Below are positions 21,701 to 36,700 of a stretch of DNA of 64,000 nucleotides, piece by piece (position 1 is the stretch's first letter; every line of letters begins with the position of its first letter). Location: the NCBI GenBank assembly GCA_017562135.1, contig QEYB01001166.1, forward strand, positions 186,001 to 250,000. Direction: 5' to 3'. Source of the DNA: Dipylidium caninum (Eukaryota > Platyhelminthes > Cestoda > Cyclophyllidea > Dipylidiidae). Both the position numbers and the translations under genes were made by a program. Below the pieces are notes generated by a model. It worked only from the letters and a program-made list of their open reading frames with translations, did not search any database and was not told the DNA's origin.

Positions 21701-24700
21701 GAAATCCATATTGTTTAAGCAATTCTAATCAGTGAGTACAAAAAAAGGTTAGAACTAATCTGACTTACAGGGTTTGCATGCAGTTGAGTTCAAATAGAAA
21801 CGCTGTGCTACTTGCAATTGGAAGTCGGTCTGATTGCTGACCAAGAATCGTGGCACAAAAGTGACGATTGTTGTCGCCGAGTGGAGACCCGCACCTTTTC
21901 GTACCTCAACTCCGACACTATAGAGTAGATCCGGTCGAGATGGAGCCGTTACCGCCTTCAAACGCAACATTAACGCCTCTTCCGTCTTGCTCAATGCTAC
22001 TGGCGCACTCCATCTTGGAATCCACTGGTCATTACCGTCTCCGCTGCCTTCGGAGGGCTCATAGAGGGCCCCGAGACGCACTTGTAGACTCCACGAAGGC
22101 GGCGAAATATTATTATTACTTGCACAACCACCTCCCGAATCGCCATCACCGGCACCGATTACAGCTGTGCTAGAGAAATCGGCGGTAGTTGCGGGTGAGA
22201 AAAGAAGAGGTGAAGCTAAACGCGCTACTTCCTGCTCTCTGGACTGTCCCGCTGCCAGTGACCGATGCTCCGGCGATCCCGGTGTCTTCCATTCAGCAAA
22301 ACACGCGAGAGAGGAGGGTGCTTGTGAGGCAAAGACTAACGGTAAACCAGAGTGATTGATTAACCAGCAGACGGCGGAAATCGTAATGTGGCGAGCACCA
22401 AAAGCTCGAGAGTGAACAACAGCCTATATGCAAATAAGAACATTTTATGATTGTTAGAAGCTCACATGTAAAATAGTATAAAGGAGGGGAACCTGGAGTT
22501 GAAGTAGTCTCCCATAGTGGTCAAAGAGGTTGATGAGGACAGTGTCAGAGAAGGTGGCAGGAGGAAGATGGATGGGTTCACAGCGCTGAAAATTGTCCAA
22601 TAGGACACCGAAACGGAGCACATTTGAACAGTCTATCTCGAATACCGAGGCAGATTTATTGGGGAGAATTTGACCGTAAAGTGGTACATCCTTCAGGAAG
22701 AATGTTAGCTCGCAGGGCAGAAGATTGACAACACGGAGAACGGGACCAACAGTCAAATGGTGGCCGGGCAAAACAAGAGATGCTAAAAAGATTAAATAAA
22801 ATGATGTAGAGTATTGTAGAAGAAGGAGCAGCAACTGACCTTCACGGAACACCGGATCGGGTGAGAAAGAATCACGCACAGCCGTGACACAAAATTGCCA
22901 GTGTGATTGCTTCTGAAGATGACCCATTGTTAGGCGTTTGGGAGAAGCGGTAGTAGCCGAGTAAAGACCAATTTCACTACCTGATTTGAGGTGACGACAA
23001 GACATCACACATTCATCGAAATCACCTGACAAAGAAGAGGGTGTGATGATGAAGTGTAAAAAACAGCAAGCACAAAACACTAAAAATAACCAGATTTTGT
23101 AAGCCGCCTCCAGTCCATGACTTCCTCCGACGACGTTGCAAATCTCAGTCCGCCCCCTGAATTTTCCATGAGTGGGACAGAGTTGCTGAGACCAATCGAA
23201 TAAGGTTTCTAGATCGATGTGGTCGGCACCTCGCGAAGTCACGAAAACTGGACGAAAGCAAAGCCTTTCCCCACCGCTCCCACGTGCGGCCAGACCGAGA
23301 GGTAAGGCACGCGTCTCGCCGAAAGCAACGTGCATACCACTCCGTACATACGCCGTTGTAGTGACAGAACCTCCGGTGAAGGAGGAACTGGTGGAGGTTG
23401 AAAGGGGACCACAGGCAAGACCGACTTCGAGAGAAAGTAACGGCGAGAGGCGATTGGTAATGGTTAGTCCGGAACGTACTATGACTAGATTCTGTGCGGA
23501 CCCGCGGCGTACTATTTCAATCACCAGACGGGTCACGGAGGAGAGGGGGTGGCACTGCAATAGATAAAAATCTTCTAGATTTAAAGACACTTATTGAAAT
23601 GGATAACTTTAAAAAAAAGGCTACGAGAGATCTTCATCATGATACATCTTCCTTCAAAGCGTGAAATTTGATCGCAAAAACACGAGGACATCTTTGCAAA
23701 GTATTCAAAATGTAGGGATGAGACGCCCTTTTATGAAACAGAATCCACCTCACCTACTTAATGAACTTCGACTCTGTGCAAATTAGCCATTTAATTGTGA
23801 GAGAAAAACGCTTTTCAAGGAATCAATCAATTCATTTTATATCGTAGTCACAGGTAGTACCCAGTCTCCATAATCTCATATAACCTCTTTAGTACCCCAG
23901 TGTGGCATTAAGGAGACTAAGGATAATTGCACAATTTCCTGTTTGTCCCTCATCAGATGCAATGGATACGTCTATAACGTAAGGAATCAAGTAAGAAAAT
24001 TGGGCCGTCACATATTATTTTGGATATAAAGGTGATGCACAAGTGGAGGTGAAATCTAACCGATGTCAGAGCCCCAATTTTGTGGTGTGAGCGGATGGTC
24101 CTCGTGAATAAACCGAGTCGATCCAGTGCAACCGGATAGGCGGGCATCCAGCCATTCACTTTTAATATTAGGCTTGGCGTCATGACCAAGTGATTGCGAG
24201 AGCCTCGAGTATTGTCTCGACCCGGACTCTGACTCCGACCCGTGGCTGCCAGGGCAGACTGGAATGGGAGTTCCACACAAGCTCCTGCATCCACTTGGGT
24301 CCATTCGTCTTCATCGTAGGGACTAAAATCGAAAAAGGCAAGTAGGTGCCAAAGGCAGTGCGGATGGCCGTGTAGTGGACAATTAATTAATCAAACGAGA
24401 TTGAAGGTTATGAAGCAGAAAACTGGAGAAATCGTTAGTTTGATGCCCTCTGACTAGTAGAACGAAAGTATGGATTCAAGGAACCTATAGGCGCAGTTAA
24501 CTTGAAAAATGGATCGAATGAATAGCAAAAGAGGGAGAAGGACAGTAGAGAGGGATGCGCAACGTCTTCCCCTCATTTCCTTAAAGTCTACGAACCTATA
24601 GACTTTCTAACTGTGACACCATCTTAGTTGTATCAGAATGTCATTTGACCATTGATGACTGGACTGTCATTTCCTTGAAAACATCTCTTCAGCACCATAT

Positions 24701-27700
24701 TTAAATTAGGTTTCGACTTGTGAAATGCTTAACGTCCTATTAGGTGGTTTACTTTTCCATTTCCGATGCGACCACAACTTTGCATGAAAATTTAATGAAA
24801 TAGGCATAATCCAACTATTCGCTTGCTTTGGTATTAAAATTATATCTGACATCATAACTAGTTTAACTGTCCTATTTCACTAAACATTACTCCAAAACTC
24901 AAATTGAAACTGAACAGAAAGAGTAGGAGAGCTCACTATGGATAAAAAGAGGCAATGTTGGTTGCAACAGCCTTCCTGAAGTATAGCAACTCTCCAGTCT
25001 GATTGGAGAGGCAGAAAGGTACGAATGGCGCTCGACGACGTCGTCGGGGAGAGTGAAGTTGGTGTGCGAGTGGCTCCGACTGCGTCTTCTGATTAACCAG
25101 TTGGATAAGACGTACTAATGCCACTGTCAGATTGACATTGATTGTGTCTGGAGCTAGAATTAGAGGACCAAGGGGAATCAACTTAAAAGTAATGGTAGTA
25201 AACCAATGTGACTTATTTTTAGAGGATTTAAAGCAATATTGAGCGTCTAACAAATTGGAAGTGGTTTGACCAACGCTTTGAAATAATATTTAGAAACAGA
25301 GCTAATGCAAACAAAAACTGCTAACAAATATTGTTTCAAATTCCAAATTCTTATTATGAGGTGACAATCTATAAATTCTGAGTGAAAAGCCTTTGACAAC
25401 TCATTGCTTTGTATTTTGGTAATTAGCAATTGAACTTCAAAAGACTACCCTGACTCCAATTCACAGGTGTCGATTGTTCGAACTCAGTGACACGACTTTA
25501 AAAAAGTTTAAATCAGTGTGATTGAAGGGCTTGGGTTACAGAATCATGTGGAGATGGTAAAAAAAAACTGAAAGCCGTAAGATCTAAAATTCGTTTTCGA
25601 TAGACCTTCAAAAAGGATAATGAAGAGAAGATAAAGATTGACGGATACTTAACGAAATCACAAATCACAAAGCAATAAAATCATAAGGGTATGCTACTGA
25701 AATATAACAAAGGCGAGTAAACCTGTCGTCTGACGTTTCATATAACCGCTTTAGTGGAGATTAATTTAATTGAGGCCGTCAAATAAATAGCAACGTACAA
25801 TGCACTTCGATGATGGCGCAGTCACCCCCAGAAGAATCGTCAGTACGAAGGCACCAGTCGCAGACACATCTACAGAAGAAAAATTGAGGTTTCCGTATGT
25901 TTTTCGGAGGGAATAAAAGAAAGATTATCCAACAAATGGTTGAACGAAGGTTACACATCAGTTTCTAGAGCCGTAAGCAAAATTAAAATAATGTGTAATG
26001 CCACCATTTCCGAATAAAAATGACTCTCACAGGAATGGTTCAACGGCGGGCTCGAGAGCAGAAAGGTCGCGATTATAATAGTTTGCCGCCAAATGACCAA
26101 TCACCCGTCCTATGGCCCAACCGGTTAGGTTCCACTCCAGTGAGATGTCTGTGGAGAAGGGGAATATGACTTAACCGTTATTTTTCGGCCACACTTGCTC
26201 TTATTAGAGGTGGCAAAAAAAACCAACAGTAAATCAATCTCGGACAACACAATTTGAAGTTCATGTTTGTTTTACAAAAAGTTAGCTGATTAAGTAGTGT
26301 GCTGGTTTTAATAAATTTTGTGAAAACTGAAATAACTCGTGTAAATAAGCAGATATGATAAATAGGGAAAAGGCGCACATATTTGCGAGGGTAATTACTC
26401 ATTTATAGATGAGTGCTGCGGAGGAAAGTGATCAAGTCAACAGGGGAAAGAGAAGTCTGAAGAACGTTCTAAGAACTTATAATGAAATTCATCCCAAACT
26501 TGTGGATTCTGCGCCGCCGCCGCAGAACCTTATTTTAAGTTAACTCATGAGATGTTAAGGAAGTTGAGAGGATATAAGAAAAGCTTTGGGAACATGGGAG
26601 AATCATATTTCTCTCCAGAATGAAGCAAGGGAACTCACCAGATATCAGAACCTCTGCTAGTGGCACATCAGCGTCCATACAATCATCAATCAGGCACAAT
26701 GAAAAACCCGATTCAAACTATAAGGCGAAATACCAACGAAGTAAGGGAGTAAGAGGGAGTAGTCTACCGAGGGAATAATAACAAGAAGAAGAGTAAACAC
26801 GTACACTAATATGGGAGACACGCGGTGTCAAAAAGTCGGCAAGACTGCGTAAGAAACAGACAAGACGGGACTGTGGTGGGGTGGCTGAAGTGGGAGACAT
26901 TGTGGGTGGTTGTGGTTCGGTAAGAGCAACAATTGCTTTATCAACTCGTCTGTTGAGGTTTGGTAAGGCTTGTGCTGCTGCCTCGGCGGAGAAATTCATC
27001 TCGACGAGTTGGTCAATGGAGGGATCTAAGGAAGAAGTATCACGAAACCATTGTTTGTGTATTCGTAGTTAAATAATAAATAAAATTTCAACATAGCCAG
27101 TAGAATTTCGGGCCTGTCTGTGAGGAACTGTAAACTCGGCAAGTAAATAGAATCGTTTCTAGGTTAGAACTAAAATAGTAAAATGTATACAATCCTGAAA
27201 CCTGGTAAGTTGAACACATCTAGGACGACAAAAGAGTTAAGAATGCAAGCCGATTCAATGGACGTCATCAAATTATCAAAAAGAACAAATAAAGAGGGTT
27301 GCAAATTGAATAGCCAATCAAAGAGAAAAATTGTGTAATTAGTTTCACATCGAAAATAAAAGCTATTAATAAATAGCTCGAATTACCAAAGTAATAGAAC
27401 TAGTCAAAAAATGCTAGAAGGTACAAATAAAGTATCGCATAATCCAAAAGAAATGCTAATGTTGCCAAAGCTTTATAAATATATTCCAGGAAAAAAGGAG
27501 CTACAAACAGAACACATCGGTTCCTTGCACTCTCCAGCGTCAAAAAAAAAAAATAATATTGCAACTCAAATGTTTGACTTAGAAAAAGTGGGCTCACCGA
27601 ACGTAGAAGGGGAAAAAGGTTGATTAGAAGAAGCGGAGGATTTAGGTGAAGGCTTCGAATAACCAAAAGCATGGGACGCCTGCTCTCTGAACGAATCCAC

Positions 27701-30700
27701 CAAAGCCAGGAAGAGCAAACTGTCGGTGTAGGATAAATGAGTCCTAATCGTCGATGTCCATAACTCCAAGTTGCCGCGCGGTGCCACCAGGTCCTATGGC
27801 AAGAAGAAGGTTAAATGAAATAATAATTGTGCATGGATAACCGGCGGAAGGAGCCTTTTTTGATGTAAGCTGAAAGAGGGTCGCGACGTTTATTTCATTG
27901 GCACCTCATGACAACTGGGTATTAGTCGAAGATTCTACATTTACCCTGAAGTGAAGGTAGTCCAATTCGTTATAAGGCTTCTTCCATCGGTGGAAACAAT
28001 TAAGGAAAGGAGTATTGCGAGCCAAGAATTCGCATTAGCAGTCGCCAAGATACGAACATTCAGCAAATAATTCTTCGGATGGAGTAATTAAACGCATGAA
28101 GATTCCGTAAACAAATATAAAGTTAAGGGAATCCAAAGGCAAAAAAAGACTCAAGCACCGACGCTTTTAGGATTTAATAATGCAAAGACTATCAAACCGA
28201 AAAAAAATAAAATAAAATAAACGATAAACGATCGAAGCAAGGATTTAGATGGGATAATACCATATATGTGAGGGGGAAATCGGGTCCCTAAGGGAGCGAA
28301 ATAACACAAAAAATAAGTAATGACAGGAATAGGGGAACACCCACCTGAAGGCCGCCACGGGGCGACGAAGGATAACGGTTAGAGTCTCCCTCTCGACTGG
28401 GCGGTGTAAGAGTCACAGTGATATCCGTGGGTTCGACGATGACAGCCCGCGAGTGTTCAGTGAAACCTTGCGATGTGTGAAGACCGACTTCGTGAAGGCA
28501 GAGGTGCATAGGCGACTGGCTAAATTTGCCGCCTGAACGCAACAAAAAGCGCATTGCACCCTAAAAACAATGACGAGTATCTTTTTAGACAATCACTGAT
28601 GGTGTGATACATTTGACAATTTCAAAGTAAGCGACCAATGGGCGCATTGATCAGTGGGAGAGAATAAGAAAAGTTATGGTGATAAATGCAAGGGAACCGG
28701 GAAGTTAACTTCTCCCAGTTAGTGGGGGAAGATAAATGGATGTAGGAGTGATTATCAATGGGTGCCCACCAAAAGTCATTAATGCAATTGATCCAACGAG
28801 CTTACCGTAAGAACCACAATATTGGAGTCATGTTGGGAGGGATTCTCGATTATAACAAATTCAGTTTGATCTGAGAAGACACGAAGGTCTGAAGTGCCTT
28901 GAAATGGTTTTTCGTTTTGTTTCTGTCGCTCCTGCTGATAACTCGCTTCTCCAGTTAACGAGTGCTGCAGGGGACTTATAGAAAGGAAAAAAATAAATTT
29001 GAGGTTAAGAAGCAGGCCTTGGTGTGGTTCGCTGTTGGGAGGGACAGCAGAAAAAACTTAGAAGGATTTGGACAGATAGGTGCCGTTACAAACTATTATT
29101 AGACAAGTCAATGACACAGTAGACAGGCCATAAAAAACACTAACTGCCTTTATTGCAAAATTAGATTTAAAAGTCATAAACTACATGCCGGCAGTACTTT
29201 TCGCAGGGGAATTCTACATCACAATAGTAAGTTAGTTTGTTATCTAATCAAGTGCGAACCATCTAAGTAACAATACATAATTAAAAAAAGGTATTTTGGA
29301 TCCAAGTTTATATGAAGACCGTTAAGTATCACGGACATACATTGCCTTTCCATGTGCTGGTACTCCTCCCTCAATGATATTTTGAGCAGTTGGAGGGGGA
29401 GAGGGTGAAATTGGCGGGGTAGTGAGGAAGCGGTGGAGATCCACAAGCCAGTCCAATGTGAGGATGAGTCGCATAGAACGCAAGTGAAATGTCATTCTAC
29501 TGTTGTTGCTTTGAGACGTGGTGAATCCGTCTCCGTCGATAGGAGTCACCACCTCAACTACACGAAACTGTGGTGACGGAATCGTATTGCCATCCTGTTG
29601 TGATGATGGTGGTGAGGAAAGCGCCGATAGGATAGTGGGATAAAGGTTTAATGGCGTTGGAGAACCTAAAAATTGAGTAAAATTGTTCGAAGTAAGAAAG
29701 AGAGTGGGCGCCCGTAGTATTCCACTAATCCTCCGTCTTAGCTGAAAATTTTGAAAATTTTCAAACAAACGACCGCAAACAACTCTTCGAATCATCTGAT
29801 TAAATTAAGTATCGTGAAAAAATTTACATTTTGACTATGTTTGAATTTGTAGGAAAAAATCTGATATCTTTCAACCAAAACTTATTCGCAGCCGCATAAA
29901 GATCATTCCTATGAAGCCGTAACTACCTCAACTTCTTCTCAGGATTACTAATAATGGCGTAACAAATGCAAAATACATTTTTTGATTGAGTGCACGAAAC
30001 CGCATGTTGCTAATTCATTGATACAGTTTAAAAGAACGTTAACAAAAACATAATACGGTAAATGAGACAAGGGATTTAGGGGGCCGATGTTATACTTAAT
30101 ACGATAATTCAAATGATGACAAATAAGCGTTACGGAAGCAAGATCAAAACTTGAACTAAGGCACTGACTTTCCGAGGGTATCAGAAGAAGGGATGCAAAA
30201 TGTCTGCCAATTGATCGGTCAACTTCCACTTCGTCTTCGGAAGAATATACCAGCAAATGGGCAAGTAAGAACCAGATATCGATGAAAATGAAGAGGAGTA
30301 AAGTACCTTCAAAACGCAAGTCACTAAAGGTAACAGCAGTGCAAGCCAAGTCGGTAATGCGACGGCCGCATGAGAAACTTTCGTAGGAGAGCTTTGATCG
30401 TGTTAAATCAAGACGGCAGAAGGGCGCATCTGCGGTAGCGACAGTAGTAGTGCTGAGATGACTCTGGGAAGGCCAATCCGGTGGCACAGAGAGACTGATG
30501 GCTACATCCTCCAGTTCAAAAGTAAAGGCCATTACCTTGTAGGGCCGACAAGTGTACACTGGCTGCCCGTGCTGTAGGTAAGTTTAACGAAAACTTAAAA
30601 ATAACTATGCAGATCGTTTTTGGGTACGTCTACATTTCACGTGCGTATTCGGACAGTAGTGGGAGTCATCTGAAATCCACATACAGAAACAAACGCGAAT

Positions 30701-33700
30701 TTGTCAAATTATTAACTTTAAGTATCTTCAATCAGTAGACCATTCAATCACCTACCAGTTCCATGGAATCGTTGAACCATGCTGTTTGGATTATTAACGC
30801 TAAATTTGTCCATTTATCTACTGAGCTTCCCAACATTTGACAGCTTCATTCGAAGTCATCTGATTTACCGATATTTAGCTATTTTATGACCCATCCTGAC
30901 TGCGTTCACTCACGAAGCAGTCTAGATGCCAATCGTGTCTGCGCCTCTGCGCTAACTTACCTGCCCATCTTGTCGTCCACCCTAAGCATCGCAAAAAATA
31001 CTTTTCTGCCAATACATTCAAATAGATATCGAAATACATCCGTCTACCATGTCGCCCAGTTTAGCTACTGATAACACTCACAGTATGCCAAAAAGGTGGC
31101 ACAAAACAGAATATTAAAGAAATCTTCCCCTAACCAGATACGCAACATTAAGTCTGTATAACAAAGCATGCGTCGAATCAATAATGAAGAATATCCATTA
31201 AGTGACCGAAATATGCTAATACAAACCCGCACCTTAGGCTGGCCCGTTACCCTAAATGGTTGTATACTACCTTGTAACCAATCCTTTATTTATACCGACC
31301 TCTCTTTCAATAAGTGATATAGCGCAATATGGACCTTCTTTCAACAGACCAACCAATGAAGCCGTGCGACCCCCATACAAGGGGAGTTTCGACTACCTTG
31401 AAATAGCTATGACGTGTAATGAACCAGCCAACCAACATTTGGATATCTGCCCTGTTGATAACGCATCTATTTGACCACATGTGTACTAACTTAAATCATG
31501 CATTTACTCAGTCAATCAGCCATTTATTCATTTACTCGACTGCCTCGCCCATGCCCTTAAAAAGCGCATCCATTATACCAAATGGTTTTCAAAATTCTAT
31601 CAAGTACTCTACCAGTTAGTAATTGTGGGTACAGTCAAATACCTCAGGACTCATCATTTAGTAGAACTCACCTTATGCGAAGAATTAGCGATAGTATACA
31701 GGGATGTGTTAAGGCCCGAATTGATGGTCGTTCCAAATGGAGCTGTAACAGGGCGGAGATTCCGAAATATTATGCGTAAGAACACCGCGTAAGAGAGTGT
31801 AGTTTTGTAAGCTAAGTCGGAGAGGTGAAGTAAGGCGAAGGCGAGCTGAGAGACGCCAATCAGGGGCAGAGTGCTGTCCTCGACCTGCACAGAGGTTGCG
31901 CTCCACTATCACACTTAGGCCAAACGGTTTTGTTAGGACCTCGGCCTCCGGAAGAATACAAAATTCGCCAAATTGTAGAGCGGCTGAACATTCCATTCTG
32001 GTAACATCTGTGCATATTAATGGTAGTGGGTTAGAATGAAACGAGTTAGACAATAAAAATTTGACAGGAGCCAGTGACAAGAGCGATTTCGCCATTCAGT
32101 AGACAAAATTATTCCTAATGAGGTGGGAATAAATAACGACAACGAATAAATAAGCGTCTGAATGGCATAATAATGATCAAAAACTTGGTAACAACGAGAA
32201 AAGCAAGCAGACTGAATTGCAAAACAGACGTTATTTCTCAACCAAAAGGGCACCATATGATATACTTATTCAACTATGATGGAAGAGGCTTGAAGGAGGA
32301 CGATAGCCTCACCTGTTATACTGTGTCGTTTGCCAATGTAAACTTCAATGTGACTGAGATTTAAATGGATACGGTCCAGTAAACAGGGTCGAGAGTCATC
32401 ATCATTGCCGCCTTGAGATGTTTCTTGAGGAGAAAGAAAGAGAGTAGACGGGCAGAAGAAGAAACTCGAAACGAGCACGCAAAGACATGGACAACTCGTA
32501 CACATACCAAGAGCCACGGTTGGATAAAAGCTTTGAGTCATGATATCCTTGGAGTTAACTTCAGACGGCCTATCGCTGTATAAGAAAGAGTTTAATAAAT
32601 CCAGATTGCAATACTTCGCAAAAAAGAGTTACTTGGCCAAAACCATAGACGAACGACTACCGATCCAGGGTTCAATGACTTCAATGATTTTTGGTTATGA
32701 CACTTCGAATATAAATTCTGTGGATGATGGTTTATTTTGGAGGAATAAAAGTGATTACACTACTGACAAGAGAATTGGATGGTTTATCACCAAGGCAATT
32801 GTGATTCTTTATCAGAATTATAGAATTTTTAAACCCCAAACCGAAATATATTGTTTTTAATTATAAGTAGTTGAGTAGCCTTTTCAATATCCACTGCCAT
32901 TTAGTTTCGATGATCACCTATAAAAAGTTTTCACACCTAAAAGAGAGCAAAGGAGCTTCTAAGTACTTCCTCCAAAAAGACAAAAAGTGATTTAGATCCA
33001 GAGGATGAGTGTTGGATAAGTAACGTTAACCGAAGAACCATTCGATATGTAATTAAGTCAGACACAATTCAAATAAAGAGTTCAAATTTCGCGTCTTTCA
33101 CATCGCCTTCGTGATTACACACTTTACTCGGTACGCATGATAGCAGTCTGAGGAGCGAATGTCTCCTAGTAGGATAACAATCCAAAAGTTTGGCGAGCAT
33201 TTTGCGCCACCATCAATAGCAATGAGTGAAACAGTCTTATTTGCAAATGCATTTCATTGACAGTAGTTACTGATATCAGGTTTTGTAGGTCATTCCCCAT
33301 TTATCTCAAGAGAAAATACTAGTTCATGTCTTTCTACTCCACGAGCAAAAAAGGTCCACTGGAACACTTGACGCCAAAAATTAAAAAGAATTTCCCTAAA
33401 ATCCACTGACTCCCTTCAGCTAGCGTATTTGCTACCAGGAACTCATAAGATGGTCGTATTCCTGTCTCAAAAACAAAGCAAACTCCTCGTTTAAAAACCG
33501 AACAAGTACAACAATTTCTCTCCATGATGAAGAGCCGCGTGTGAAATCAAATACAGAAGTTAGAACAACAGAGAGGTGCGGCGACGGTTAACTTCTTAAT
33601 AGTATTCCGCATAATATAAAACCAAGACGAAAGCACAATCACTTTCTTACCACCACCACAGGTCACTCAAGCAGTATTTGCATGCTTGGTTTTTGTCTTG

Positions 33701-36700
33701 CATGGACAAATCTTCAAGAAAATCACTGTTACCCTCGCCGTCTAGGACATCTTTGTGCCAGCAAAAGTTGTTGACGGCCGTGAGTGTACCTAAGTTGCAG
33801 ATTAAGACACTCTGACTTGTGACGAAAGGAGGCAGCACGAGAATGGGTGCTTCCGCCTTCACGTTCAAACGAAGACGCATCGAAATTGGTGCTCCTTGTC
33901 GAACCTGATTAAAATAGAATTAAATGGGCGTAAAACTTGCTGATAAAATGGTATCCTTATATAAAGTATGGCTTTTGGATACCTAATGAGGTTTCTCCAA
34001 AATTGACAGTGCCTTACGTTTAAGAAAATTCCCAGACCTACATTCTTGACGCAAAGTTTTCAAGGAGTAGAGGTGCAAACATTTGCGGGAATGACACCCT
34101 TGCGGACAAGTGACAACAGAAAATATTACGCATTAGCGATCGTATAATGGTGATATATCTGAATCAAGTGACAGACTCACTCGAGTATTTGTTTTTAATT
34201 CTGAAATGAACACAGACAATTTTATACCGGAAATCTTAAATCGTTGACAAAATAAGATTATAACATCAGACACAAGATCAAAAAAGAGTTCAGACTGGGA
34301 GAATATGAATGCATTTTCCATTGGTTCTATTAGGCAATTCGATATACTACTCCCACAGGTCTTAAAGGGACGAAGAATTTACTAAACTGCGCCCTAAAGG
34401 TAGCGCCAATAGAAATGAAGGCAGACAAATGAAAATTGGGTATTAAGAAAAGCTACGAGAAGGACAAACATATGAGATCGTATTAGACATTCTCTTCATA
34501 CTCAACGTTGCTATACGTCACAGAAAATACCAATAACAGTACATTCGTCCCGTGCTTCAAAAAAGCAAAAATGGTCAAGGTGTATTTTGCGATCCTCAAG
34601 TATAATATGAGAATAACACACAGCTAATCTATCTTCGTGACTTTCCTAAATCAAAATCAAATAAAAAAAACTGCGCGATCTTGCCACCCACCTTATAGCC
34701 CTCTGACGACGCTCTGACTCTATTCATAAGATCCTGATACTGCAAGAACTTGTTCAGGGAATCAATGGCGGTTGCGAGAAAGGTCTGCGTGTGCACATAA
34801 TAGGCTGGGCCTATGCGTAACGCCAGAACCCCATCCTCCGTACGACGCGCCACTTCGGGATCAGGTAGTTGGTACTTTGTGAGAGTGAAAACAAGGTAGT
34901 CGCTACCTCCGTCGTTATTGTCACGGCAAACCGTAAGGAATCGTCGAGGGTAGAAACGACGTCCAAGTGGTGTGAGATCATATATTGAGGCTGATGCAAC
35001 ACGGCCTGATAAATGAAACCAGTCCCCACCGGCTCTAATACTGCGGCTATGACTCGTAAGACGAAGTTTAAGATGGCTGGCTGAAGCTCGTAGAAGGGGA
35101 GGGGCACGGCAAGAATCCCGAACGATATCAACGAGAAAGGAAAAAGTCGAGACGCTGAGAGTTGTTACTGTCACCGCTTCTGTTTCTGTCTCTTCATTTT
35201 GCCCTGGTTGAAGTTTACCGTCATCTAAGAGGGCTGGACCGACAAAGGCTTTGGTTATAGAGGCATTTTGTAGTTCGAGGTGCATTAACTAACAACGTTA
35301 AATCGATTTCAATTATTGAAAAAGTAAAAGGACCAATAATCAAATTATCAGAATGGTGAAGTGAACAAATTGGAGATGTAGTGAAACGTTGATTGACTGA
35401 ATCTGTTCAATTTACGAATGAACCATTGAATTAGACAAATAACTGGGATAATGAAAAAGCGGTGTGTCAAATGTTTTAACGAGTAGACACTGAAGCAATA
35501 GATGTCATACTATGCTGTGTCAAGGTGGAGGATGACGACGTTCTTGTGGCCGTCATCGGGATGTCGAATTCGTCGCAGGCGGTGATAGGCGAACTGAGGT
35601 CGAGGAAATCCAGCAACAAAACCCACGGATGAAGGCTTAGGTGGCAGGTGAGGGAGGAAAATGAAACGTCCATGTATCGATGGACCTGAGAAAAAGTGGA
35701 CGGAGTAGGCAAGGACGATGATAGAATAAAATGTTTAATTGTTGACATATACCTAGCTCTTAATTCCAAAAATCACAATGCAACAGCAGCAGAAAAATTG
35801 ATCAAGTACCAGTAAAGCCAAATAAAGTAACATCCAAAACATAGATGATGGATAAGGACTGTGGTACAAAAAGCGAGGAGCGTTTAACAGAAGAAATAAG
35901 CTAAAGTGCCTATTATAAATCATTTGAATGGACGTGACGGGCAATGGAAGCAGTCAATGCATGAATGTCAAAATCTACAAATGTTAGACACTAGTGTCAA
36001 AGTGTTTGCTTTAACAACAAAATTAAGGCAAATCCGTTTAAGATGTCAGCGTTTCCACCCCTTGGTGGAGAATACAACTAACGTAGCTATTGTTTCCAGA
36101 GATTCTACTTATATGAAATCGCACGGTCGAAAACTTGGGATTTGGTTGTTGAAATTATAGCCTTTCCCATTGATATGTTACGAGAATTAAAAAAAATGCC
36201 AGAGCAAATTTCTGCTAAAGGTTGTCTGTACATTGTCTACATTCTAATGGGGAAATGAGAGCGACCTTTACCTCGAGCAACGATTAGATACAAGTGGGAG
36301 GTAAAAAACTTAAACCCATTGACAATAAATACGGACAAATTTTGTGATAATTCCATTATGGTTATAAATAAAACATGTCAGAATGTAAAAGATACTTTGT
36401 TAACCTAACGCAAGTATATTCGCATATCGCAATAAAATGAGAGAACTTAAGTTAGTAAATGAGAATGAACGGCGACATTTACCGAAACTTAAAGACTAGG
36501 CTAGTAGAGGTTAAATTAAGTTTAAAAAATGGGCCGTCCGCATTTAGAACTCACAGAGTTATATTTGGTAGTGAAAAGTGGAAAATTCCGGTCCACGAAA
36601 AGAAGACGAATCCGGAAGAAGTGATCACCCTTCGATTTACTTCTTTCTTCGCCCGGTCTACAAAGCTGTTCGACTTCCATTGATGAATGACTCTGAAGAA

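Noticed and set aside
22454..23590. Single 378-codon minus-strand frame as one exon
   Set aside because: Two hydrophobic AT-rich stretches inside it (near 23030-23090 and 22790-22840) look like in-frame introns flanked by splice sites, so it is several VPS13D exons and not one.
29948..30559. 203-codon minus-strand frame as a complete exon
   Set aside because: Only about 30310-30540 looks like VPS13; the remainder is AT-rich intron that happens to stay open.
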